From positions 3,815,855 through 3,879,854 of the forward strand of contig JAEMBT020000006.1 of assembly GCA_018873245.2 (NCBI GenBank): 64,000 nucleotides of DNA, given 5' to 3'. Below are positions 47,739-57,938 of this stretch, piece by piece. Source of the DNA: Archegozetes longisetosus (Eukaryota > Arthropoda > Arachnida > Sarcoptiformes > Trhypochthoniidae). Positions within the stretch are counted from its first letter, which is position 1. Each line of letters begins with the position of its first letter. The notes beneath the pieces were generated by a model. That model was given only the letters and a program-made list of their open reading frames with translations. It was not told the origin of the DNA and did no database searches. The position numbers and the translations under genes are program-made.

Positions 47739-48233
47739 CTAAATTGCACAAACAAACCCGACACAATATCTACAAGTTACCTTGCAATCTGAATTGTTTC
47801 TGCAGAATTGAAGACAAGAAGAGGCAACGTTTTCTCTTGGACCTATGATTGACTGGTGGAAAAAACTGGATTGCGATTCTTTCGCAGTCTGAGCTTCATT
47901 CAGTAATTCTGCCTGACTCGACACAAGAGACTTGGGTAGCTTTCCTTTCGAATATGTTTCTTTCTCGAATGAATCTTCATTTACATCCCTCAGTTTCTCT
48001 TCTCTTCTGTCCACTGCTGAGTCAATTACATATCGGTTGTCGGTTTCTTGTTCCTCACTTCTTTTTATTTGACCTTGTGGTTCTTCTTTTGTTAAAATCC
48101 GATCCCCGTTGATTCCTAGAGGTTGAACCAATGAACCGTCATCAGATTTGCTACAAATCTCTTTTTCAATGGTCTTACCATACACAGACAAAGATCCTAA
48201 CAGAATTAAGCAAATTAATTCCAAAGATGACAT
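47739..48233 (-). CDS. Secreted cysteine-rich protein of unknown function
   Basis: A single-exon frame of 164 residues. It opens MSSLELICLILLGSLSVYG, a signal peptide. Residues ~20-135 are hydrophilic, rich in Glu, Lys, Ser and Arg with dibasic pairs (for example DRREEKLRD) and almost no hydrophobic stretches, like a propeptide. The last ~27 residues hold six cysteines spaced C-x3-C-x5-C-x3-C-x2-C-x4-C, beginning CLQFCRNNSDC and ending GFVCAI. Prepro organisation with a small disulfide-rich C-terminal module suggests a processed secreted peptide, or a protein with a compact cysteine knot-like end. I do not recognise the family and assign no activity. A TATA box lies 58 bp before the ATG. It sits alone among transposon debris, yet its frame is open and its codon use looks protein-like. 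Confidence 0.6.
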   Translation of the reverse strand: MSSLELICLILLGSLSVYGKTIEKEICSKSDDGSLVQPLGINGDRILTKEEPQGQIKRSEEQETDNRYVIDSAVDRREEKLRDVNEDSFEKETYSKGKLPKSLVSSQAELLNEAQTAKESQSSFFHQSIIGPRENVASSCLQFCRNNSDCKVTCRYCVGFVCAI

Positions 48234-48290
48234 CGTGACTTTTATTTGAAAAGAAAATTCTATGTATTGATGAAGCAGAGGAATTTTTTG

Positions 48291-48298
48291 TATTTATA
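48291..48298 (-). promoter_or_regulatory. TATA box of the cysteine-rich protein gene
   Basis: TATAAATA on the minus strand, 58 bp upstream of the ATG at 48233, predicting transcription start near 48265 and a ~30-base leader. Confidence 0.5.
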
Positions 48299-48417
48299 GA
48301 TAAAAATTTATCGAGAAAGTTCCTGTTCAAATTACTCATGATGCGAATTATCTAATCCTATCTTATTTTTGAAAACTCTCGACCAATTGGGTACACGTGT
48401 TTAATTAGATATAATAT

Positions 48418-48926
48418 TGTGAATGCAATATATTTTCTTGCATTCACATATGTCGCTGATTAGAAAGCAAAATAGGGCGCGACCTATTCTGCGAACTCAA
48501 GCAATAAAACTTTATTGCTTGAGCTCAAAGTTGAGCTATTTTAAGATGAGTTGACAGCAAGTGTCAATTCATCGGAATTAGCTTAAATATTTTTAAGGTC
48601 AGTCGATTGAGACTGACCACTAGTTGAAGGAAACTCTAAACATGAGTAAATATGCTTGGTCAAGGCCTTAAACTTGTGAGTATTTAAGGGCACTCACAAG
48701 CCATACTGGAGGCTGATAAATGATTTGTCTAATTATGCTTCTTATCAGACGTCCTGTTTCCAGTATACTTACTTTGAAATCTTTGTATTCTATATCTTAA
48801 AATAAACTTTAATCTAATAACAACTAGTGGTTTGATTAGTTATTTTTTTATACAATAAGTTTGTATATCTTTTGGTGTTTTTTTAAGTCGCACTTAAGGC
48901 AATCCGACTTGGTAAGTGCGACAACA
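48418..48926 (+). mobile_element. LTR-like segment (possible solo LTR)
   Basis: 509 bp starting TGTGAATGC and ending GCGACAACA, with a TATTTAAG promoter-like word and AATAAA in its second half, the layout of a retrotransposon long terminal repeat. No second copy in the window and no exact target duplication (AATAT before, ATACT after), so the call rests on layout only. It ends 36 bp before the right inverted arm at 48962. Confidence 0.3.
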
Positions 48927-48961
48927 ATACTTCTCACTCTTTATTATTCTATTGATTGAAA

Positions 48962-49205
48962 CTGAAGTGAATTTTCTCATCAATTATAAGAAAAACTTTT
49001 GTTTAGCTTCACAAAGTGTTGGGTATTGAGGACTGATGTTGTAACCGGACCAAAGGTGTAAATTTAATATATCGAAAATATGATTAAGTTTAAGTCAATT
49101 TGGACTAAGGAGAAATAGTTGGCGTAATGCGCCAAGCAGTCATGAGATTTTGTTCATTTCAAAACTAAACCAAAAGCGTGGAAGACCGTTACATGAAAAT
49201 GAATA
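48962..49205. repeat. Inverted repeat arm, right
   Basis: Counterpart of 44830-45118 in inverse orientation. Retains the GATGTTGTAACCGGACCAAAG, GTTGGCGTAATGCGCCAA and CATTTCAAAACTAAACCAAAA blocks. A segment present at the left (about 44985-45025) is absent here. Confidence 0.6.
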
Positions 49206-50894
49206 AGAAAATATTGACGAAAGCTTTCAAGTAATTAATAGTATTAATTTAAACAAAAACACTGGCCTAAGTATGAACCGCTAGTAAAATTCATTATGAA
49301 GTTAAATAAGAAAATCTTTGAATGTATTCATGATAGTGGAACAAATATTTCATGTGTTAGTTTAGATATTGTCAATTAAAACTTAAGATTTTCAAAGATA
49401 AAATCTTAAAATTTTCAACAATCAATAAAACACCTATACTTAGGTCAGCTAAATGTTAATTTAACCATAGGTTATAAGACAAAAATGTCAATCTAATAGT
49501 AATTGAAAACGCTAAACACGAGTCATTTGTTGTACTAGATTTAATAAATAAATTCGACTCAAGTCTCAACAAAGACTATCAGGTTTAACAGAAAAAAATT
49601 AAATTGGTAATTAAATAATCTAGGAGGAAATAAACTCTAATTATAGCTTCAAAACAGAAAGCAATATAAAAAATATTTTTAATTATAATGAAAAATCATA
49701 AAACAAATTATATCATCATAAAAAACATAACTCAATAACTCTAAATCCTGAAGATTTGGTTTAAAATGAATTTCTCGAGAAAAAATAGATCCCCTTGTGA
49801 TCAGACCTTCAAAAGTGCTTTAAAAACATTCTGACACGAAGTCGAAAGTGAAAAAGGGGTAATCAAAGATTTTTTTCATATATCAAAATTTAGAATTTAT
49901 AAAAAGTGTAATAAAGATTCTGTAAAGTGGGAGAATGTAGAAAATATTTTAAGTTATTGAACTTCAATTTGCATTTGTTTTGAGAAATCAAGGGTTTTCT
50001 CAGTATTAATCTTTCTGTTTGTTTAAAATAATTCTTACACTACTTAATCTTTAGGATTACAGACACCGTGCACGCATCTCCATTATTCTTTAAGGTTTTA
50101 TTTTAGAAGTTTTAAAAATATTTTGGGGTATTAGACTCAGAAGAGTGCAAATCAAAAACTATCACTGATACAAAAAATAAAACATTTCATATTCAAAACT
50201 TTACATATATGAAAAGTGAAAAAATTATTATTATCTTTTGAATATTATTCTTAACAAAATTTGAGTTATTATTTCAAAATTTATATTTTTTCTCAGACTG
50301 CACATTCGATAAGTTTACGATCTCGAGAAATGTACAATGAACAATTGTTACTTTTTCATTTTCAGAATTATTTTTGCAAAAGTGAAATTTTTTTAAGCAA
50401 GTATTAGGCTTAAAAGTTGAAGTATTTGGAACATGTTTAGTAGTTTTGAATGCTTCGTAAGAGAGTTTTCAACATTTTTAGTTGTGGATATACTTTTACA
50501 TAAGAAACATTCAACATTATATTTTTCAATCTTGTTGAGCCAACATTTAGCCAATTATCATCAAATTCACAAAAATACTTCTTGTCTTTATTAGATCATT
50601 TTAATTAATATTTTATAAATGAATAAAACTTGAAAAAAATCTCTCAGTAGAAACTTTGTTCAAAATGAATAGACTTCAGTACAATGCATACTATTGAAGG
50701 ATAAAACTGTGGCTCAAGAGTATTTCAAAGGATTAATAAACTTTAGCTTTTCTTGGGGTACGGGTTTCGCAAACAACAAATACGAATTATTTCTTATTTT
50801 ATTTGAAAAACCTAAAAAAAAATTATAAATAAATCTTGATATTCTAGAAGCTGGAGGTTTTAAAGTCCAGCCTTAAGAATGGAGACTTGGCATC
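49206..50894. other. Intergenic, no gene seen
   Basis: AT-rich, A-run-rich sequence between the right inverted arm and foldback copy B. No frames, termini or folds worth naming. Confidence 0.5.
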
Positions 50895-51084
50895 CCTATT
50901 GCTGACATCACTCGCTATGACTAAGACTCTTATCAAGCATAGAGTAAACGGATTCCAGGAATTGATTTAATTATTACACTTAATGTATGCAATTTTTTGT
51001 TTCAAGTGTTTACTTTAAATCTTCAAGTGTTTGCAATAGATAATAAGTGGAAAATAATGTTCCAAATCCTATTTTAACTGAATA

Positions 51085-51446
51085 CAGTACACTCGATATT
51101 TTGAAACTGCTTATTTTGAATCAATTTGAACATCAATCTATATTTTTGTGTATCTCCTTATTTTGAAATATCCGTCGAATAGTTTCAAGATATAATAACA
51201 CATCAAATTTTCACAAAAAATTATTATTATTAATACCGCTGAGCAGTTCAGGTTTCAGAAATTTGTGAACGAGCCTCAAATCCGGAATACCAATCTAAAT
51301 AAAGTCATAGTGTTAATCAATCGAACACTGCATTTTGAGCGAAACCATTATTTCGGACTTTTTCAGTGTACCGGCTATTTTGCAAACTCGCTATTTTGAA
51401 CAAAACTTTTTGGCAGAAGAGAGTTTAAAATAACAAGGTTCTACTG
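51085..51446. mobile_element. Tigger/pogo-like MITE (TA target)
   Basis: Starts CAGTACACTCGATATTTTGA and ends with the complement of CAGTAGAACCTTGTTATTTT; TA on both sides (51083-51084, 51447-51448). CAGT-A-ctCG-TATTTTGAA ends resemble Tigger/pogo termini. Copy A has no such segment at the matching place (about 43421, TATCCTTTTAC). Non-coding, 362 bp. Confidence 0.65.
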
Positions 51447-51592
51447 TATCATTTTCAACTAATTTTTACAACATTCTGCTCCTCATATTGCCATCCCGAA
51501 AATTTCATTACATTTCCTGATGAACTAGAGAATATTTTCGGAGACTAGGAAATTAAATTTTGCAAAAATATTTTTACCTATAATTTAGTCTA

Positions 51593-52032
51593 ACGTATAA
51601 GTGTGTTTTATATACGCGCGTATTTAAGATGAAACTACTCTATTTTTTGGCGCAAATTTCACCTTAAATACGTGCGTATTTAAGCCTCATAAAGTGAGAT
51701 CAGCTTCAAAATAGTCAGTTTCACTTTAAACGCGCACTTTTCATGACACATTATAAACATATGTAATTGAAACGAATTGTGATACTTTTGTTTAATAAAA
51801 CTTAACATCTAATTATCGACCATTAAGTTAAAACAGATTCAATTAAAATCCTTATTCCTCAAAATAACAAAGTGCTTCAAAGTAACATAAAAAATTATGT
51901 CATCTAGTGCGTATTTAAACCGAATTTATTAGTGTTTCACTTTAAATACGTGCGTGTTTAAGACCATTTGTGGTCCATAAAAATGTCCAGTTTCGTTTTG
52001 AATACGCGCGTATTTAAAGCGTACTTATACGT
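51593..52032. mobile_element. TA-target MITE with TACGCGCGTA palindromes
   Basis: 440 bp, ends ACGTATAAGTG and the complement of ACGTATAAGT, TA on each side (51591-51592, 52033-52034). Copy A shows a single TA at the matching site (reverse complement of about 42711-42722). The inside repeats the words ATACGCGCGTATTTAA or ATACGTGCGTATTTAAG four to five times. A shorter relative lies at 62384-62623. Confidence 0.7.
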
Positions 52033-52640
52033 TAAATAGACAAACTATGAAAATAATTGATAGAGAGAATGATCAGTTTGTAAAGGTTAAAAATTTATTA
52101 ACTTAAAATTTTAATAACTTTTAAGCGGCCCCTTAAACATAATGAATTTTTTTTAAATCATCAAAGTCCCTAACGTTTCTAGTATTTGAGGCGATGCCAA
52201 AGAGATAATACTTGGGGGCTGTTTTGTCATGTGATGATTATTTTTGAATGTAATATAAATATGTGATAGAGAGCAGCTGATCGTCCAATTGATTTATCAT
52301 AATCAACAATAATTATTGTTATTAAGAAGTATTCTTTCTATCGCATGTTTATATTACATTCAAAAATACTTATTACATGACAAAACGGCCTAAAGTATTA
52401 TTTCTTTGGCATCACCACGTTTACATTTACACTTAAAAATAATCACCTATACGACTGTATATTTATTGTTAAAACTCATAAGTTTTGTGAATCTTCTCGA
52501 AATGTGAAAAGAAAATAGCGTCAACAGTATCAAAGTATTCCTAGTCTTTAAGTAATTTCTAACTTGTATTTTATTGAAATTAACTCAAAATTCAAACACT
52601 TTAAAAATTCGATCCAAAATCATAGAGTAAGAGAATAGAG

Positions 52641-53583
52641 GATTCATTCAATGGGAAAAAAGAGAACCAAATTTCGAGCCTCTGCAGCTCTCTAATGTTC
52701 CATTATTCATTTAAAACACATGCGCGCAAAACACAAGTCATAAAAGTTTTACAAAAAAGCGACAAATAAAATAAATTCTACAAAAAAAGTTGGGTCTGTC
52801 TGGGATAGAATAGGGTCTCCTTTTACCTACTAACCATTCTCCCTGCTCTCACTGCTGCTTAACTTTTTGAACCTTATATGAAACTATGTCGTTTGCGTGT
52901 TAAATAATTATTGGCAAATTTGCTCATAAAAAGTATAGTTTAGGATATAAAAATTCGCAAAAGTTTTGCTCACATTTAAACTTAAATTTGATCTTAACCA
53001 TAGTATTCAGTTGGTCGCTGATAATGATTTAATTAAAAAATAATTACAATATATATATATATATATTTGAATTTGAAAATTTTAATTCAAAAATTTAGAG
53101 CTTGGCGCTAGCTTTAATATTAACTAATAATGAACAATTATAGTCAGAAATCAGACCTAAAACTTTTTTATATTAGCTTTTTTGAATAAATCAACACATT
53201 AATTTATTCAGTTTGACACTATGAAAAATTCGAGATATTTAAAAATGATTAAAACTTGGTGAAAGTACATAGACAACGCCTGGAAACTTTGAGCTTAAAA
53301 AATTTTGAATTGATATTTGTTATAGAGCTAGCTCTAAACGTGATATAAAACCTGAAATTTTCGTTTAGATAGTTTTAATTATGACTAATTTGATGTAAAA
53401 TATCACACTAATTAAAATATGAATGGAAGATAATGGTATTGATTTTTAAAATATTCAATGTGCAGTCTTTTATTGATATGATGATAGTGAGTTCATTTTT
53501 TTACTGTGGCTAATGAAGTGGTGAAATATTCTTATAATATAATAAGCGTTTAATACAAGGATAAAGGCTATCGTTCGGTAATA
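52641..53583. other. Intergenic, no gene seen
   Basis: AT-rich with a short (TA)n tract at about 53050-53067. Nothing coding recognised. Confidence 0.5.
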
Positions 53584-54903
53584 AGGACTGGATCTAGTAT
53601 TTGAGAAACTTTTAAAAACTAAATAACTTTTCGTAGAATTGAGATATAATGTAGAGTATAATATCAAATTAAAGGTCATTTATCGGACTGCCTCCCCCTA
53701 TAAAACGATTAAAAAGTTAATCCTTTGTTTATAAAATGTCCGCCTCTAAAGAGCTATCACTCCATCCATGCATTGGCGTTTTTTATTCTAGAAATAAATA
53801 CATGAAAAAAAGATGAAGTTGTTCGTCATTTTAAACCAGAAGGGGTATCTTCAGCGACCATTTACCGAGTTCTGGACAAAGTCGACAAAGGGCTAAGTCT
53901 TGAGAGAAAGCCTGAAAGTGGTGCCAACCGAAAAATCGCTCAAAAAACCAAAGACTTAATTATTGAACAAAACGTGAACGAAGTCAGGAGAAGTTATCGA
54001 TTAATAGGGCGTAAGCATAAAATTCATCACAAATCAGTAAAAAAGATCTTATTAGAAGCAGGAATTGAGAGAAAGATCCGGAAGAAGGCCCCGAAGAGCA
54101 ATTAAAATAAAAAATACGACAAAAAAATGTTTAGAAAAACTAAGCAGAAATTCACTTAAGCCCTCAAATGATATCGAAGTCATTATGGATGACGAGTCCT
54201 ACTTCACTATAGATGGATCTTATTCTTATGGAAATGACTTCTACTATTCATACCATGGATTAGAAACACCCGAAGAAGTGAAGTATAGATTTGTTTCCAA
54301 ATTTCCATCAAAAGTTATGGTTTGGCTCGCGATCAGCTCGAAAGGCATTTCTCAGCTATTGATTGTTAAATCTAAAAATGCAATCAATGCTGAGACTTAT
54401 ATTAAGGAATGTCTTACGAAAATATTAATTAAATTCATTGAAAAACATCATTCGGACTGTAAATACATCTTTTGGCCTGACTTAGCGTCGAGTCATTATG
54501 CAAATGCCACTCAAGCCGAATACGCGCGTCTCAACATCAAAGTCGTACCTAAAACTTCAAATCCTCCGAATGTACCTCAAGTACGTCCTATTGAACATTT
54601 TTGGACTACTTTGAAAGGAACAGTCTGAAAAAATGGTTGAACAGCAGAAAATATTGAAGAATTAATAAGAAAAATAAAATTTGAGCTCAAAAAAATGCCA
54701 ATAACTATATGCCAGAACCTAATGAGAGGTCTCAAGACAAAAGTGAGAAAAGCAGCAGATAATGGGGTTCTATCAGTAATCAATTAATTTCATAATTTTA
54801 CACAAATATCAAAGTTTAAAAACGGAAAATTTCATTTTAACTGGTTTTGTATTTCTAAAGTTATAATCAAATAAAATATTTCTCAAATTCTGGATCCAGT
54901 CCT
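53584..54903 (+). mobile_element. DD37E mariner-type transposon, degraded
   Basis: Inverted ends AGGACTGGATCTAG / complement of AGGACTGGATCCAG with TA outside both (53582-53583, 54904-54905) bound 1320 bp. Inside, 53736-54787 encodes a transposase. An N-terminal helix-turn-helix region (VVRHFKPEGVSSATIYRVL, then RSYRLIGRKHKIHHKSVKK) is followed by the catalytic domain with MDDESYFTIDGS, YIFWPDLASSHYA and VRPIEHFWTTLKG. I count 37 residues between the second Asp and the Glu, as in the DD37E mariner group best known from mosquitoes. Frame changes lie near 53783 (A7 run) and 54105, and two TGA codons follow TLKGTV, so it is inactive, but most of the sequence is legible. Confidence 0.75.
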
Positions 54904-54921
54904 TAATTAAACCTAAATATA

Positions 54922-56065
54922 CAGTCATGGAAATATCTAACTATTAAGATATAGCAAGCTGTAAAATCAAACATGGTGAATGAATTTGAATCAATTTCAG
55001 TAACAAGGTGCATAAACTCCCCGATTTCTAAATACCCTTGCAAGTTTAATAATTGAGCTAGTTTAAGAAAAATAATAAAATTTTATTAAAAATAAGAGAT
55101 TTCTATAATAAATAATAGGGGGAATCTTAGCAATCCTTGCTCAGAGTGTTCCTATTGACCTATTACCTACGTGTCATATATCGTTAGAAAAGTCTTGTCA
55201 AGCTAAGTTCAACTATACCATACATGATGACCTGTGACCTCGGGTTCACCGGCGGGTGACCTTTGACCTCTGACCACAAAAATTTACCTATAATATACAG
55301 TACTTGGAAATATCTAACTATGAAGTTATCTTGCTTGATATCTTTTGAGCTATTTAATTTCTGTTTTCATTGATTAGGTAAACTTTTTGTTCATGAAACC
55401 CTCACAAAAGGGGTTTATGCCAAGTTTTTAGAGGAACGAGTGCTCCCCTATATTGAGCGTCATTTTGATGACGGGAATGTTCTACTCATCCACGACAACC
55501 ACCCGAGCCATACGTCACATTTTATTAAGGATTGGATCACAACAAATATCGGATCAGTTGAAGATTTTGATTCCACACCCGAGGTATTGATAGAATTTAT
55601 TTTAAATTAGTATTTAATCAAATTTTCAGTCTTTCCACGGATCTAATTCCCGATGAAAATGTTGGTCAATGATAAAGAGTTTGGTTCGTAATGAAAGACC
55701 AGTCATCACATCAAAAGATTTGTTTGCAGCTCTGAAGTCGGCCCACCAGAAGATGTGCGACTTCTTGGCGCCAGTTCTTTATTAACCTGGTGAAATCCAT
55801 GCCCAGGCTTTTAGAGGCTGTGTGACAAGCTTCTAGTAGTCATACAAGGTATTAATATCATAAATATTCTATTATTTATCATAAAAACCTCTTGTTTTCA
55901 ATAAAATTTGATTATTTTTCTTAAACTAGCTCAATTATTAAACTTGCAAGGGTATTTAGAAATCGGGGATTTTATACACCTTGTTGCTAAAATTGGTTCA
56001 AATTCATTTACCATGTTTGATTCTACAGCTTGTTATATCTTCATAGTTAGATATTTCCATGACTG
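54922..56065 (+). mobile_element. Tc1-like transposon relic with intron-like gap
   Basis: Ends CAGTCATGGAAATATCTAACT in inverted orientation, TA on both sides (54920-54921, 56066-56067), arms ~190 bp. A second internal copy of the end (CAGTACTTGGAAATATCTAACT) lies at about 55297. The plus strand reads FLEERVLPYIERHFDDGNVL, LLIHDNHPSHTSHFIKDW and DFDSTPE. After a 57-bp stretch with GT...TTTTCAG limits it continues, past one stop, as WSMIKSLVRNERPVITSKDL and AHQKMCDFLAPVLY. The DN...H pattern and WSMIK block fit a Tc1/mariner DDE domain. The N-terminal half is gone. Confidence 0.65.
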
Positions 56066-57426
56066 TATGTATCTATTAAATTCTCATGTATAAAAACCTT
56101 TTTGCCAATTTTTGTGTCATAAACCATATGTTTGCAACTAAGTCAAGCATAAATTATCCCACTATTGTTCATGCAAAATTATTCTGATGTTTATTAATAT
56201 TTATTAAAGTTTTCAAAAATTTTACATACTAGTTATGTGAAACTTCCTATAATTTATGTTTAGGTTTATCTTTAGTAATATTATAATTTCTAAATTTTTA
56301 AGTTTAACATGAAATCAAATGAAAATACAGCATAATAATAAAATAATGTTTTGAGAAAGATTTTCCTATGGCATAGTGGGATGAAATTGAAATCAATATG
56401 TAAGAATATTGTATTTTATTTTGTTTTAAGTTTGAAAATATAATTTTATTTGTTGTTAACTTCTTTAGATCTATTGTTCTAATAATGTTAAACTTACTTT
56501 ATTTCAGATATATATAATGAATAAACATTTAGATGATTGGGCTATTGACAACAAAAGGATTAGACTTTTGGACGACTTCAAAAGCTTAATTTGTCGCCCC
56601 AACTCCAATAAGGTCAATACTTAGACGCTTCTTACAAGTTTGTTAGAAATACCAGTAAACAAGTAAATATTTGTTAAGTATAGAGAAAGAAAGTAAAAAT
56701 TTAGAAGTTCAATACACTTCAACCTTTACAAATATTTTTGTGAATAATGTCCATTAGACAATTTTTCAAATGTGGTTGAAAAATACATATGATAGGAAAA
56801 TATTGGTTTTGAAAAGTTCGCAACTTTTTAATACTCTCTACTGCTTCCATAATTGATAATTAGATATCGCCTCAGTTTTTTTGTATCACTATTTAGCATA
56901 GGCTTGAAGCATCTATTATATATAATCTTTGTCCAAAATGAAGTATCAAAAATTACTCAAGAAATTTTACAACACAAAATTGGTAACTTTTTCGTAGGTC
57001 TCTGCCATTTTGTTGTGGGTCAAGGATTCCATTTGGAAAGTGGGATCCAATTAATACGCTATAATTACTCTTTGATTCAACCCTTTATGGACCATTGTTC
57101 CGTTTTATGAATACGTACTTTAATCTTTTTAATAAACATAGTATTTGATAAGTAGTTCACGAAATGCAATCAATGTTTAACTTATGTATATCTCAAATTA
57201 CACTAGAAGTTTAAATTTTCTGGTTTTTGTATCTAACGAGTAATACAAAAACAAAAAAAAAAGTAACAATATTACTTTTCGTTACATAAAAAGTAAATTA
57301 AATTTAATAGAATTTAACTTTCAAAAACTCTAACAACAACTCTACAATTTTAATATATAAGAGTAATATTAAATTTATCTATTAGTTGAATTTTAATTAA
57401 TAGAGATTAATTAAGGAAATTTTAAA
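56066..57426. other. Mostly non-coding; one weak exon-like patch
   Basis: After an acceptor-like TTTATTTCAG (ending about 56510) a frame runs IYIMNKHLDDWAIDNKRIRL and then LLDDFKSLICRPNSNKVNT to a stop at about 56624. Its composition is more protein-like than the surroundings and it could be the last exon of an unseen gene, but I recognise no family. The rest is AT-rich with no features. Confidence 0.25.
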
Positions 57427-57938
57427 GGTGAATAATGATATTCCGTTTTAGGAACATTGGGGTGTTAAATGAAGAATTTATTCAAATTTTTAATATGTAT
57501 TTCAAAGATGCCGTTAAACTAAAGAACATTTAAGAAGTCTTATTGGTTACATTTTAGATCTTTAGGCTACATTTAACCCCTGAATAAAAATCCTGTCAGG
57601 TAAAATTCATATATAACTATTGCAAATGCAATTTGCATACCTGTAATCGCAGATTTTGAGGCTAGTTTCAAGTAAAATATCTTTAGTTGGACACTATTGA
57701 CATCACTATCATCACTAATATCAGCACTTTAGCTGAAGAAGCGGTTCAAAAAGTTTAACCAAATCATCCTGAAACCTGCAATAATATAAGTAAAACAGAC
57801 ATAAGCAAGATTCATTTTCATCATTATATCGGCTTTGCTTGTATTGTTGCCGGATTTCGCAATATTTTGGCCAAGCTTTTAGAGCGACTTCTTCAGCTAG
57901 TATTTCTGTTAAATATCAATATGTCTTCATAATACATA

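Larger units (their letters stand above)
50895..52640. repeat. Foldback repeat, copy B (inverse of copy A)
   Basis: Collinear with the reverse complement of 41700-43060: the arm block (CGCTATGACTAAGACTCTTATC onward), the TTTACAACATTCTGCTCCTC block, the AGAGAATGATC/GGCCCCTTAAAC block, an internal inverted GATAGAGAG pair (about 52265-52355), and the AAGTATTCCTAGTCTTTAAG end block. It differs from copy A by two insertions of its own (51085-51446 and 51593-52032) and by lacking the TTAA-flanked one. Only one arm of the palindrome is present. Confidence 0.65.

Noticed and set aside
47849-48112. Plus-strand frame opposite the cysteine-rich gene
   Set aside because: Antisense to a frame with signal peptide, cysteine module and TATA box.
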